A stretch of DNA of 64,000 nt, from contig CAVWSF010000005.1 of the NCBI GenBank assembly GCA_963757605.1, forward strand, positions 1,302,001-1,366,000, given 5' to 3'. The notes beneath the pieces were generated by a model. The model was not told where the DNA came from and searched no databases. It saw only the letters and a list, made by a program, of their open reading frames with translations. Position 1 is the stretch's first letter; each line of letters starts with the position of its first letter. Source of the DNA: JAICJC01 sp963757605. GTDB lineage: Bacteria > Actinomycetota > Thermoleophilia > Gaiellales > JAICJC01. Both the position numbers and the translations under genes were made by a program. This document shows, in pieces, positions 49,153 through 58,299 of this stretch.

Positions 49153-49169
49153 TGCGGAGGGTGCTCTAG

Positions 49170-49661
49170 ATGGCAGTCGTCGACTCGGTCAAGGGCTTCG
49201 GCGTGACCTTCCGGCACCTGTTCCGAAAGCCGGTGACGCAGCAGTACCCGGAGTACAAGCGCCCGGTCTACCCGCGCTTCCGCGGCCGCCATCGCCTGCA
49301 CCGGCACGCCAACGGGCTCGAGAAGTGCATCGGCTGCTCGCTGTGCGCGGCCGCCTGCCCGGCCGACTGCATCCGCGTCGTCGCCGACGAGAACACCGAC
49401 GAGGAGCGCTACTCGGCGGGCGAGCGCTACGCCCGGATCTACGAGATCAACATGAGCCGCTGCATCTTCTGCGGCTACTGCGAGCTGGCCTGCCCGTTCG
49501 ACGCGATCACGCTCGGCCACGACTACGAGCTGGCTGAGATGAGCCGCGACGCGATGGTCTACACGAAGGAGATGCTGCTCGAGCCGATGCACCCGAGCCG
49601 GACGACCCCGGTCGCCCCGGCCGACCCCTTCGACGTCGTGGATCCCGGGACGGCGGGATGA
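49170..49661 (+). CDS. nuoI: NADH-quinone oxidoreductase subunit I
   Basis: 163 residues with two [4Fe-4S] motifs, CIGCSLCAAACPADC and CIFCGYCELACP. These are clusters N6a and N6b, linking NuoG to NuoB. A GGAGGG site lies about 8 bases before the ATG, one of the few clear ribosome sites inside the operon and placed at its only ordinary gap (17 bases). Confidence 0.97.
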   Translation: MAVVDSVKGFGVTFRHLFRKPVTQQYPEYKRPVYPRFRGRHRLHRHANGLEKCIGCSLCAAACPADCIRVVADENTDEERYSAGERYARIYEINMSRCIFCGYCELACPFDAITLGHDYELAEMSRDAMVYTKEMLLEPMHPSRTTPVAPADPFDVVDPGTAG

Positions 49662-50299
49662 CCTACGACGTCGTGTTCGTCGTCGCATCCGCGCTCGCGA
49701 TCCTCTCGGCGCTCGGAGTCGTGCTCTCGGCCAACCCGTTTCACTCCGCGCTCTCGCTGATCGGGAACCTGGTCGCGCTGGCGGCCATGTACCTGCTGCT
49801 CCAGTCCGACTTCGTGGCGGCGGCGCAGGTGATCGTCTACGCCGGCGCGGTCATGATCATGTTCCTGTTCGTGATCGCCTACCTCGGCGGCCGGGCCGAG
49901 GAGCCCGTGCGGTCGCGGCCGTGGTACCAGACGGTCGGCGCGGTCATCGCCGCGGTGGCGATCGTGGCCGAGGTCGGCTTTGCGATCGAGGAGCAGGCCT
50001 TCGGCAACGGCGCCTCGGTGAGCGAGGCGTTCGGCGCGCCGCAGTTGATCGGCGCCAGCTTCCTCGGCCGCTACGTGCTGACGTTCGAGGCCACCTCCGT
50101 GCTGCTCCTGATCGCCGCCGTCGGCGGCGTCACGCTCGCGGCCCGCCGGCCGGCGCCGCGCGAGGAGGGTGCGATCGGGGCATTCGAGATCGAGCGGCCG
50201 GTGACGTCGATCAGCCTCCAGGCCGACGTGGTCGACGCCGAGACGCGCTTCGACGTCGTCCGCACCGGGCGAGCGCGCGACGAGAACGGCGAGGGCTGA
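49658..50299 (+). CDS. nuoJ: NADH-quinone oxidoreductase subunit J
   Basis: 213 residues and five helices; VIVYAGAVMIMFLFVIAYLG is the conserved third helix with its pi-bulge. A soluble C-terminal tail of ~50 residues is longer than usual. It overlaps nuoI by 4 bases and nuoK by 1 base. Confidence 0.94.
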   Translation: MTYDVVFVVASALAILSALGVVLSANPFHSALSLIGNLVALAAMYLLLQSDFVAAAQVIVYAGAVMIMFLFVIAYLGGRAEEPVRSRPWYQTVGAVIAAVAIVAEVGFAIEEQAFGNGASVSEAFGAPQLIGASFLGRYVLTFEATSVLLLIAAVGGVTLAARRPAPREEGAIGAFEIERPVTSISLQADVVDAETRFDVVRTGRARDENGEG

Positions 50300-50604
50300 T
50301 GCACGTCGGCGTCGCCTGGTTCCTGGGCGTGTCGGCCGTCCTCTTCGGCATCGGCCTCTACGGGGTCTTCACCCGCCGCAGCCCGATCATCCTCCTGCTC
50401 TCGGTCGAGATCATGCTGAACGCCTCCAACCTGGCGCTGATCTCGGCCGCCCGGTACTCGGGCCAGCAGGCCGGTCAGGTGTTCGCGCTCGTCGTCATGG
50501 CCGTCGCCGCGTCGGAGGTGGTCGTCGGGCTCGGGCTCGTCGTCGCGATGGCGCGCCGCCGCGCCGACCTCGACGTCGACTCCCTCACGGGGCTTCGCAA
50601 CTGA
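50299..50604 (+). CDS. nuoK: NADH-quinone oxidoreductase subunit K
   Basis: 101 residues and three helices. Conserved glutamates are present in LLLSVEIMLNASNLAL and in AASEVVVGLGLVVAM; both take part in proton transfer. It shares a TGATG junction with nuoL. Confidence 0.95.
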   Translation: MHVGVAWFLGVSAVLFGIGLYGVFTRRSPIILLLSVEIMLNASNLALISAARYSGQQAGQVFALVVMAVAASEVVVGLGLVVAMARRRADLDVDSLTGLRN

Positions 50605-52526
50605 TGTCGAGCTTCGAAGCTCTGAGCTGGACCTGCCTCTTCGCCCCGCTGGCCGGCGTCGTCGTCCTCACCCTTACCGGGTCTCGCGTCTCGCGGACGC
50701 TCGCGGCCTGGGCCGGCACGGGGTTCGCGCTGGTCAGCTTCGCCGCGGCCGTCTACGTCGCCTACAAGCTTCACCACGAGCCCAAGTTCCACCACCACGG
50801 CGCCCGCGAGCACATCTTCACGCTCTACACGTGGGCCACGTCGGGCAGCTTCCGGGTCCCGCTCGACATCCTGATCGACCCGCTCTCGGTCGTCGAGATG
50901 CTGATCGTCTCCGGCGTCGGCATGCTGATCGTGGCCTACTCGATCGGCTACATGCACGACGACCCGAAGGAACGCCGGTTCTTCATCTACCTCGACCTGT
51001 TCCTGTTCTCGATGCTCCTGCTCGTCATGTCGGCCAACTTCGCGCTCCTCCTGGCCGGCTGGGGCCTGGTCGGCCTCTCGTCGTACCTCCTGATCGGGTT
51101 CTGGCACGAGCGCAAGGCGCCGGTCGACGCGGCCAAGAAGGCGTTCGTGATGAACGCGATCGGCGACGTGGGGATCGTGGTCGCGATCTTTTTCATGGTG
51201 CGCGACCTCGGCACGGTCGAGTTCCAGGGCGTCTTCGACCAGGCCGGCTCACGCTGGGCGCAGGGCTCCGAGACGGCCAACTGGATCGCGTTCCTCCTGC
51301 TGGTCGGCGCGGTCGCGAAATCGGCCCAGATCCCGCTCCACACCTGGCTTCCCGACGCGATGGAGGGCCCGACCCCGGTCTCGGCGCTGATCCACGCGGC
51401 CACGATGGTGACCGCCGGCGTCTACCTCGTCGCCCGCACTCACGTCCTCTTCGAGAACGCGCCCGACATCCAGGCGGTCGTCGCCCTGACCGGCGTCGTC
51501 ACGCTGCTCATGGCCGGGGTGATCGCGCTCGTCCAGACCGACATCAAACGCATCATCGCCTACTCGACGATGAGCCAGATCGGCTACATGTTCGCGGCCA
51601 CCGGGATCGGCGCCTACTCGGCCGGGATGTTCCTCCTGCTCGCCCACGCCTTCTTCAAGGCGCTGCTCTTCCTCGGCGCCGGCATCGTCATCCACGCGCT
51701 CTCCGGCGAGCAGGACGTGCGCAGGATGGGCGGGCTCCAGCCGGCGCTCAAGAAGACGGCGAACCTCATGTGGATCGGGACGATCGGCCTCATCGGGTTC
51801 TGGCCGCTGGCGAAGGACGCCGTGCTCGCCTCGGCCTTCGCGAAGGGCGGGACGACGGCGACCATCGTCTGGGTCGGCGGCCTGATCGGCGCCTTCTTCA
51901 CGGGCGTCTACGCGACCCGGCTCATGCGGCTCACCTTCTACGGGCAGCGGTCGACCTACGCCGACGTCCACCTGCATGACACGTCGCACGGCGAGGCGCC
52001 GCGGACGATGTTCTGGACGGTGGCCGCGCTGGCAACCGGGACGATCCTGGTGGGCTTCCTCGCAATCGGCTTCGGCACGAAGGACCAGCTCGCGAGCTGG
52101 CTTCGGTTCGTCGCGCCCGCCGTCGAATCGACCGTCTCCAACGAGGTCCTGACGACGGCGCTCGGTTGGGGAGCCGGCCTGGCCGGCATGACGCTCGTGT
52201 TCTGGGCCTACTCGCGGCCGGAGCGGCTGGCGGCGGTCAAGCGGCCGTTCCGAGCAGGCGCGGTCGTCGCCGAGAACCTCTTCTACTGGGATACGGCCTA
52301 CAGGTGGATCGCCTACCTGCCCGCGTCGGCCACCGCCAGCGCCCTCTACCGCTGGTTCGAGCGGTGGGTCATCTGGGGGACGGTCAGCCTGATCGCCTAC
52401 GTGGTCCGTGCGTTCAGCCGCGCGGCGACCGAGGCCCAGAACGGCGTCGTGCGCCTGTATGCGACGGCGTTCGTGGCCGGAGCGGCCGTGCTCGCAGGCT
52501 ACTTCCTGACGCGGGCGTCGCTATGA
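50604..52526 (+). CDS. nuoL: NADH-quinone oxidoreductase subunit L
   Basis: 640 residues, the distal antiporter-like proton pump. PLHTWLPDAMEGPTPVSALI and HAATMVTAGVYLVAR form the conserved half-channel, with lysine and glutamate residues in AKSAQIPLH and the FFKALLFLGAG region. The C-terminal part should form the long lateral helix. It overlaps nuoM by 4 bases. Confidence 0.96.
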   Translation: MSSFEALSWTCLFAPLAGVVVLTLTGSRVSRTLAAWAGTGFALVSFAAAVYVAYKLHHEPKFHHHGAREHIFTLYTWATSGSFRVPLDILIDPLSVVEMLIVSGVGMLIVAYSIGYMHDDPKERRFFIYLDLFLFSMLLLVMSANFALLLAGWGLVGLSSYLLIGFWHERKAPVDAAKKAFVMNAIGDVGIVVAIFFMVRDLGTVEFQGVFDQAGSRWAQGSETANWIAFLLLVGAVAKSAQIPLHTWLPDAMEGPTPVSALIHAATMVTAGVYLVARTHVLFENAPDIQAVVALTGVVTLLMAGVIALVQTDIKRIIAYSTMSQIGYMFAATGIGAYSAGMFLLLAHAFFKALLFLGAGIVIHALSGEQDVRRMGGLQPALKKTANLMWIGTIGLIGFWPLAKDAVLASAFAKGGTTATIVWVGGLIGAFFTGVYATRLMRLTFYGQRSTYADVHLHDTSHGEAPRTMFWTVAALATGTILVGFLAIGFGTKDQLASWLRFVAPAVESTVSNEVLTTALGWGAGLAGMTLVFWAYSRPERLAAVKRPFRAGAVVAENLFYWDTAYRWIAYLPASATASALYRWFERWVIWGTVSLIAYVVRAFSRAATEAQNGVVRLYATAFVAGAAVLAGYFLTRASL

Positions 52527-53935
52527 CGAGCGTCCTCATCTTCCTCCCGCTCGCCGGCGCGCTCGTCCTCGCGATCCTGCCCCTCCCGCGGCGGATGACC
52601 GAGGGGCTGGCGCTCCTCGTCGCGCTCGCAGAGTGCGCCGTCGGCGCCGCCGCGCTGATCGGCTTCGATGCAAACGGCGGCCAGCAGTACGTCGAGAACC
52701 ACGAGTGGATCTCGGACTTCGGCCTGAACGCGGCCGTCCGCTACCACGTCTCGATGGACGGGCTGTCGCTCTTCATGGTGCTCCTGACGGCCGTCGGGAT
52801 CGCCGCCGCGGTGGGCGCCGCGGTGCGGCTGGGACGCGAGCGGCCGCGAGCCTACTTCGCCCTGATCCTCGTGCTCGAGTCGGCGCTCGTCCTGCTCTTC
52901 ACCGCCCAGGACCTGGTGCTCTTCTACGTGGGCTGGGAGATCATGATGATCCCGCTCTACGTCCTCATGGGAGTCTGGGGCGGGGCGGGCCGGCGGGCGG
53001 CCACGATCCAGTTCGTCGTCTACACGCTGGTCGGGTCGCTGCTCATGCTGGTGGCGATTGCGACGCTGGGCGTCACCGCCGGCACGTTCGACCTGCCGGC
53101 GCTCGTCGCCAAGCCGCACGAGTCGACCTGGCTCTTCCTGGCCTTCGCGGCCGCCTTCTGCATCAAGGCGCCGCTCTTTCCGCTGCACGGCTGGCTTCCG
53201 TCCGCCTACCGCGAGTCGTCGCCCGAGGTTGCGGCGCTCCTCTCGGGCGTCGTCTCGAAGGCCGGTGCCTACGGGCTCCTGCGCTTCGCCGTCCCGCTCT
53301 TCCCCAGCACGGCCCACGACTGGCGCTGGCTCCTCCTCGGCCTCGCCCTGGCCGGCCTGCTGTACGGCTCGCTGGTGGCGTTCCGCCAGCCGGACGCGCG
53401 CGGCGTCATCGCCTACTCCAGCCTCGCCCAGATGAACCTGATCGTGATCGGGATCTTCGCGTTCAACACGAACGGGTCGACCGGGGCGATCTTCCAGATG
53501 GTGAACCACGGCGTGGTGTCGCTCGCGGCCTTCCTCCTGATCGGGATCGTCGAGGCCCGCACCGGCACCGACCTCTTCTCCTCGCTCGGCGGGCTCGCCA
53601 ACGGCCGGCCGATGTTCTCGACGGTCTTCCTGATCGCCGCGCTGTGGGCGCTGGCGGTGCCCGGCTCAAGCGTGTTCGTGTCGGAGCTCTACATCCTGAT
53701 CGGCGCCTTCCAGCAGGCGGCGTTGCTCGGCGCCGCCGCGGCGCTCGGGATCGTGCTCGCGGCGATGTACATGCTGCGGTGGTACTCCGCCCTTGCCCAT
53801 GAGGACGACGGCGAGCGGGTGCCGGCCGGGATGCCCGACCTGAGACCGGGCGAGCTCGCAATCGCCGTCCCGCTGATCCTGCTCCTGCTCGCGCTCACCG
53901 CCTATCCGTTCGGCGTCATGGACCGGATCTCGTGA
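52523..53935 (+). CDS. nuoM: NADH-quinone oxidoreductase subunit M
   Basis: 470 residues. GWEIMMIPLYVLMG holds the key glutamate of the antiporter fold, and CIKAPLFPLHGWLPSAYRES the channel lysine and histidine. It is the second antiporter-like pump subunit. It overlaps nuoN by 4 bases. Confidence 0.96.
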   Translation: MTSVLIFLPLAGALVLAILPLPRRMTEGLALLVALAECAVGAAALIGFDANGGQQYVENHEWISDFGLNAAVRYHVSMDGLSLFMVLLTAVGIAAAVGAAVRLGRERPRAYFALILVLESALVLLFTAQDLVLFYVGWEIMMIPLYVLMGVWGGAGRRAATIQFVVYTLVGSLLMLVAIATLGVTAGTFDLPALVAKPHESTWLFLAFAAAFCIKAPLFPLHGWLPSAYRESSPEVAALLSGVVSKAGAYGLLRFAVPLFPSTAHDWRWLLLGLALAGLLYGSLVAFRQPDARGVIAYSSLAQMNLIVIGIFAFNTNGSTGAIFQMVNHGVVSLAAFLLIGIVEARTGTDLFSSLGGLANGRPMFSTVFLIAALWALAVPGSSVFVSELYILIGAFQQAALLGAAAALGIVLAAMYMLRWYSALAHEDDGERVPAGMPDLRPGELAIAVPLILLLLALTAYPFGVMDRIS

Positions 53936-55392
53936 GCGACATCCAGATCCCGATCTCGTTCTCGGCCATCGCGGCCGAGATCATCCTGCTCGCGACGGCA
54001 GCGGTGGTGCTCGTCGTCGGCGTGTTCCTACCGGGCGAGCTCGCGCGCCGGCTCTCGGCCGCCGCCTCGGTCATCGCGCTCGGAGCCGCGGCTGCCGTCT
54101 CGGCGGTGCAGTTCGAGGACACGGCCCGGTACGCGTTCGACCACACGCTGCGGATCGACGCCTTCGGCCAGGGCGGGCGGATGCTGATCTTCGTGTCGGG
54201 CCTCCTCGCCGTGTGCGTCGCCTTCGGCATGCGCGACCTGCGCGAGCGCGGCGTCGAGTACCACGCGCTCCTGCTCTCGGCGTGCGCCGGCATGTCGCTC
54301 CTCGCGGTCTCGAACAGCTTCGTGACGACGTTCGTGGCGCTCGAGCTCTTCTCGATCTGCCTCTACGTGCTCGTCGCGATCGAGACCGACGACCTGCTCT
54401 CGCTCGAGGGCGGGCTCAAGTATCTGATCGTCGGCTCCGTCGGGGCGGCGTTCCTGCTCTACGGCGGCGCGCTGGTCTACGCCGCGTGCGGCCAGCTCGA
54501 GTTCGACCGGATCCGGACGGCGCTCGCCGACGGCGACCCGCACGGCGTCCTGCTCCTGGCCGGGATCGCGTTCGTCCTCGTCGGCCTCGGCTTCAAGGCG
54601 AACGCCGCGCCCTTCCACATGTGGACGCCCGACGCGTACGAGGGCGCCCCGACGCCCGTGACGACGTTCATGTCGGCCGCGACGAAGGTGGCCGCGCTGG
54701 TGATCGCCCTGCGCGTGCTGGTGACGGCGTTCCCGCGCCAGTCCGACGTCTGGGAGATCGGGCTCGCCGGCATCATCTTCGCGTGCTTCATCGCAGGCAA
54801 CCTCGGCGCGCTCCGGCAGAGCAACGTGAAGCGCCTCCTGGCCTACTCGACGGTCGCCCACTCCGGCTTCCTCCTGACCGCGGTGGCCGCGCACAGCGCG
54901 CTCGGCGGGCGGGCGCTGCTCTACTACCTCACGATCTACGCGGCGATGAACGTCGGCGCGTTCGCCATCGTCGCGATCCGCGAGCGCGAGATCGGCCGCG
55001 CGGTCGAGGTGAGCGACTTCGCCGGCTGGGGGTACCAGCGGCCGCTGCTCTCGATCGCCATGGTCGTCTTCATGCTGTCGCTGGCCGGGTTCCCGCCGAC
55101 GGGCGGGTTCCTCGGCAAGCTCTACATCTGGAGCGCCGCCGTCGCGAACGGTCAGACCTACCTCGCCATCGCCGGCGCGCTCGCGACGGCCGTCGGCCTC
55201 GTCTACTACCTGCGGGTGCCGTTCGCGCTGTTCGACCGGGACGCGGCCGTGCCCGCCGTCACCCGCCCCGTGAACTTCCCGCTCGACGCCGGCGTCTCGA
55301 TCGCGGCGGCGCTGGTCGTCCTGGGCTTCGGGATCATCCCCTCGCCGCTGATCGACCTCGCCCGGACGGCGAGCTCGTCGCTCTTCGGCTGA
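53932..55392 (+). CDS. nuoN: NADH-quinone oxidoreductase subunit N
   Basis: 486 residues, third antiporter-like subunit. ALELFSICLYVLVA and GLGFKANAAPFHMWTPDAYE carry the conserved acidic and lysine residues; FPPTGGFLGKLYIW is near the C-terminal end. It starts at GTG 53932. The 3' end overlaps the convergent ASCH-like gene by 59 bases. It completes the nuoA-N order. Confidence 0.96.
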   Translation: MSDIQIPISFSAIAAEIILLATAAVVLVVGVFLPGELARRLSAAASVIALGAAAAVSAVQFEDTARYAFDHTLRIDAFGQGGRMLIFVSGLLAVCVAFGMRDLRERGVEYHALLLSACAGMSLLAVSNSFVTTFVALELFSICLYVLVAIETDDLLSLEGGLKYLIVGSVGAAFLLYGGALVYAACGQLEFDRIRTALADGDPHGVLLLAGIAFVLVGLGFKANAAPFHMWTPDAYEGAPTPVTTFMSAATKVAALVIALRVLVTAFPRQSDVWEIGLAGIIFACFIAGNLGALRQSNVKRLLAYSTVAHSGFLLTAVAAHSALGGRALLYYLTIYAAMNVGAFAIVAIREREIGRAVEVSDFAGWGYQRPLLSIAMVVFMLSLAGFPPTGGFLGKLYIWSAAVANGQTYLAIAGALATAVGLVYYLRVPFALFDRDAAVPAVTRPVNFPLDAGVSIAAALVVLGFGIIPSPLIDLARTASSSLFG

Positions 55393-55960
55393 GGTAGTCG
55401 AGCAGCCCGGCGCCGCGCGGCGAGAGCCGGTACCCGGGCCGCAGGCTCTCGGTCAGGCCCAGATCCTTGAGCCGGCGCACGTCGGCCTTGAACGGCAGCC
55501 GCTCGCGGCCGACCGCAGCGGCCAGGTCGGCGGCGGCCACCTCTGGCCGGTCGCGGATCAGCTCGAGGGTCGGGATCGTCCAGGCGCCGCGCTTGGCCGC
55601 CCGGTCGATGCGCTCGAGCTTGGCGGCGAGATCGGCCCACGCCGAGTCGGGCATGCTGGCGGCCCCGCGCAGTTCGATCCGGGGATCCGTGCCCGCGTAG
55701 TGGAAGCCGATCCGGTAGTGGGTGCCGGTGCGGCGGGCGAGGATCGTGCGGATCTCGTCGGCGTCCGCGGCGCCGGCCCGCCGGGCCGCGGCATCCGTGA
55801 TCTTGGCCGGGTCGACCGCCTTCACGGAGTCGATCTCGATCACGCCGGCGGGCGTGCGGTGGCGGGCGCCCGGCCGAGCCCGCGGCTGCTCCCAGCGGCG
55901 GAATGCGAGCGTCACCGACCCGTCGGCGATGCCCGGCCACAGGCGCTTGGGGAAGAGCAC
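55334..55960 (-). CDS. ASCH-like protein with C-terminal winged helix
   Basis: 208 residues. The N-terminus MLFPKRLWPGIADGSVTLAF and RTPAGVIEIDSVKAVDPAKI follow the PUA/ASCH pattern of putative RNA-binding domains. The second half (WTIPTLELIRDRPEVAAADL, ADVRRLKDLGLTESLRPGYR, LSPRGAGLLDYL) reads as a winged-helix DNA- or RNA-binding domain. A regulator or nucleic-acid-binding role is likely, but the target is unknown. It overlaps nuoN tail-to-tail by 59 bases. Confidence 0.75.
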   Translation of the reverse strand: MLFPKRLWPGIADGSVTLAFRRWEQPRARPGARHRTPAGVIEIDSVKAVDPAKITDAAARRAGAADADEIRTILARRTGTHYRIGFHYAGTDPRIELRGAASMPDSAWADLAAKLERIDRAAKRGAWTIPTLELIRDRPEVAAADLAAAVGRERLPFKADVRRLKDLGLTESLRPGYRLSPRGAGLLDYLSRRATSSPSGRGRSAARG

Positions 55961-55986
55961 CCCGTGAACCTAGACCACAGGGCTGC

Positions 55987-56346
55987 TCAGCGGGGGGTCT
56001 GCTGGTGGAACGCCAGCCTCCATCCGTCCTCTCGCCGGACGTACAGGCTGCTCATGAGTGCGGAGTACTCCTGGCCGTCTCGCTCGGCCACGACGCCGTA
56101 GGTGACAACGCCCGTCTCGGGTGTGAGCCGAAGACACCGCACGTCTTCGAGCGAGAAGCCGGACCACGGCTGTCCGGACATGGACTCGACGATGACTGCG
56201 CGGTCGTCGAGCACGGCGCCGCCCGGGAGAAGCATCACCACGCTGTCGTCGAGCACGCGCTCAAAAAACGTCCGCGCCGCGTCACCGCTCGTCGAGAGCG
56301 CGTCCCACCCGTCCCGTTCGAGCACAGCCAGTTCGTCAACCGCCAT
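55987..56346 (-). CDS. NTF2-like (DUF4440/SnoaL-type) protein
   Basis: 119 residues from ATG 56346 with GGAG 9 bases upstream. VLERDGWDALSTSGDAARTF, then GAVLDDRAVIVESMSG and VTYGVVAERDGQEYSALMSS follow the cone-shaped NTF2 fold, ending in YVRREDGWRLAFHQQTP. Members bind small ligands or act as isomerases; no specific role can be assigned. The LexA-type box at 56411 lies 65 bases upstream and could in principle affect this gene too. Confidence 0.8.
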   Translation of the reverse strand: MAVDELAVLERDGWDALSTSGDAARTFFERVLDDSVVMLLPGGAVLDDRAVIVESMSGQPWSGFSLEDVRCLRLTPETGVVTYGVVAERDGQEYSALMSSLYVRREDGWRLAFHQQTPR

Positions 56347-56410
56347 CGGTACCACTCCTTTCAGCGCTGCCGCTACCCGATCGCCGCCCCTTCGCAAACG
56401 CTCCTCCGCG

Positions 56411-56428
56411 ATCGAACATATGTTCGAT
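56411..56428 (+). promoter_or_regulatory. LexA (SOS) box
   Basis: A perfect 18-base palindrome, ATCGAACATATGTTCGAT, contains CGAAC-N4-GTTCG, the Bacillus/actinobacterial LexA consensus. It abuts a TAGACT -10 box (56428-56433), so bound LexA would block transcription of the radical SAM gene at 56440. Confidence 0.88.
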
Positions 56429-56439
56429 AGACTTCCAGC

Positions 56440-57375
56440 GTGGGCATCGAACAGCCGACCCTCTTTCCGGAGCCCGACGGGTGGGGCGACGGGCGCAACC
56501 TGCACGACGTGGAGTACATCCATACGCGTGCGAAGCGGATCGTGAACCGCGTGCCGGAGGCGTCGCGCATGCCGTTCCGGTTCACGATCAACGCCTACCG
56601 GGGCTGCGCGCACGCGTGCACCTACTGCTTCGCCCGGCCCACCCACGAGTTCCTGGGCATGAACGCGGGCGAGGACTTCGAGCGCCGGATCGTCGTCAAG
56701 GTGAACGCCGTCGAGAAGCTCCGCCGCGAGCTGCTCGAACCGCGCTGGGCCGGCGACCACATCGCGATGGGCACGAACACCGACCCTTACCAGCCGGCCG
56801 AGGGCCGCTACAAGCTCACGCGCGGGATCGTCGAAGTGCTGGGCGAGGCCCGAAACGAGTTCTCGATCCTCACCAAGTCGCCGATGATCGTCCGCGACCT
56901 GGACGTGCTGGTCGCCGCCGCCGAGCGTACGCACGTGCGCTGCAACCTCTCGATCGGCACCGTCGACGAGGAGGTGTGGCGGGCGAGCGAGCCGGGCACG
57001 CCGCCACCGCGGCAGCGGCTCGAGGCCGTGAAGCGCCTGAACGAGGCCGGCATCCCGTGCGGCGTCCTGCTCGCCCCGGTGCTGCCGGGCATCTCCGACG
57101 ACCCCGACCAGCTCGCGGCGGTCGTCGAGGCCGTCCTGGCGGCGGGCGCCGTCTCGGTCGCGCCGATCTTCCTGCACCTGCGCCCCGGCGTCCGCGAGGT
57201 CTTCATGCCGTGGCTCGCCGGGTACCGGCCCGACCTCGTGCCGCGCTACCGCAAGCTCTACGCCGGCTCGTACGCGTCGGCCGCTGGAGCCCGCATGAGC
57301 CAGCTCGTCCAGGAGCTCGTGCGCGAGCACGGCGGCCTCCCGGTCGGACCGTCGCGAACGCGGCTCGCGGCGTAA
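56440..57375 (+). CDS. Radical SAM protein, Rv2578c/SplB-like family
   Basis: 311 residues. The radical SAM cluster motif is in AYRGCAHACTYCFARPTHEF (CxxxCxxC). MGTNTDPYQPAEGRYKLTRG and FSILTKSPMIVRDLDVL are conserved in the family that includes mycobacterial Rv2578c. The family's reaction is not known to me; similarity to spore photoproduct lyase suggests a nucleic-acid or repair role. The LexA box immediately upstream supports a DNA-damage function. The GTG lies 6 bases after the -10 box, giving a leaderless mRNA. Confidence 0.88.
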   Translation: MGIEQPTLFPEPDGWGDGRNLHDVEYIHTRAKRIVNRVPEASRMPFRFTINAYRGCAHACTYCFARPTHEFLGMNAGEDFERRIVVKVNAVEKLRRELLEPRWAGDHIAMGTNTDPYQPAEGRYKLTRGIVEVLGEARNEFSILTKSPMIVRDLDVLVAAAERTHVRCNLSIGTVDEEVWRASEPGTPPPRQRLEAVKRLNEAGIPCGVLLAPVLPGISDDPDQLAAVVEAVLAAGAVSVAPIFLHLRPGVREVFMPWLAGYRPDLVPRYRKLYAGSYASAAGARMSQLVQELVREHGGLPVGPSRTRLAA

Positions 57376-57426
57376 CGCTCAGCGCAGCGGACGGTGAGCC
57401 GACCGGCGGCTCAGTATCGTTGCTCC

Positions 57427-58299
57427 ATGTCGTTGCCGAGGCATGCCTCATGGCCTGACGTTCGCGTGCCAGTGACGAGGGAGATGATCCGGCGGATCGT
57501 CGAGTTCCTGCCCCGATTCGAACGACCCGGCTTCCTCGCGGACGACGACAACGACGCACTCACGCCCGACGCCTCCGCGTTCATGGAGTACCTCTATGCC
57601 GACGGGTGGATCCTTCCGGTCACCCCGCAGTTCGACTGGCAATGGTGGGACGCGACAGCCGAGAACGTCGTCCGGCGCGGGCAGATCGAGGCGGCCGACG
57701 CCGAGACCTTGCGGCGACTGATGACGTTCGTGTCGCGGCTGGATCGCACCAACGAGGGCGCCTCCGCGAACGCGTTCGATCAGGGATGGTTCGTCCGCAT
57801 CCTGAGACGCCTCACCGAGCTCGAGGCCGAGACGCCCACGGAGGCTGGGTTCGCTGTCGAATCCAAGCGGCTGGAGCGCGCCGTCAAGGAGTCCGCAGAT
57901 GCCGTGGCGGCGACGCTCGCCCGCCGGGCGGGGAGGACACCGCCGTCGTCGCCTCGACTCACGTGTGGGCGGCATGCGGTGCGCGTACCGAGCTCTTCGC
58001 ATCCGAGGCCGCTCGTCATCTCACGCTCGACCTCTTTCGACGAAACGCCGCCGCATGGGTGCACCTGCTTCGCGGCGGTGGCGCCAGGCCGCGGCTGGTG
58101 CCGGCGGAGATCCGCGTCCGGCCGATCGCGCACGTGCCGATCGCGCGGGAGCCGGGCCTTGAGCTGCGCGTCGCCTCCGTGGAGGCCGTGCCGGAACGCG
58201 GCGTCGTGGACTTCGATGGCGACTGGCCCGCGGGCCGCCTCTCTGGAGGAATCACTGGTTAGGGTGACGCCGCGCGCACCTAGCGCAGCAGGCCGGTGA
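57427..58299 (+). CDS. DUF6508-like protein, probably frameshifted near base 57933
   Basis: From ATG 57427 the first ~165 residues look genuine: IRRIVEFLPRFERPGFLADD, FMEYLYADGWILPVTPQFDW, AADAETLRRLMTFVSRLDRT, FDQGWFVRILRRLTELEAET. They match my memory of DUF6508 (about 120 residues, function unknown). After LARRAG (57930) the frame turns into Ser/Arg/Cys-rich sequence that looks like a shadow frame, while the -1 frame continues sensibly to 58262. A missing G in the GGGG run at 57930-57933 would join them. Treat the C-terminal third of this translation as unreliable. Confidence 0.55.
   Translation: MSLPRHASWPDVRVPVTREMIRRIVEFLPRFERPGFLADDDNDALTPDASAFMEYLYADGWILPVTPQFDWQWWDATAENVVRRGQIEAADAETLRRLMTFVSRLDRTNEGASANAFDQGWFVRILRRLTELEAETPTEAGFAVESKRLERAVKESADAVAATLARRAGRTPPSSPRLTCGRHAVRVPSSSHPRPLVISRSTSFDETPPHGCTCFAAVAPGRGWCRRRSASGRSRTCRSRGSRALSCASPPWRPCRNAASWTSMATGPRAASLEESLVRVTPRAPSAAGR
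57933..58262 (+). other. Probable continuation of the DUF6508-like gene in the -1 frame
   Basis: Starting at GAG 57933 the frame reads EDTAVVASTHVWAACGARTE, then LTLDLFRRNAAAWVHLLRGG and VRPIAHVPIAREPGLELRVA, with codon-like composition until the stop at 58262. No good start codon or ribosome site precedes it, except a GTG in the THVW segment. It is either the second half of the broken gene or an independent gene starting there. Confidence 0.45.
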
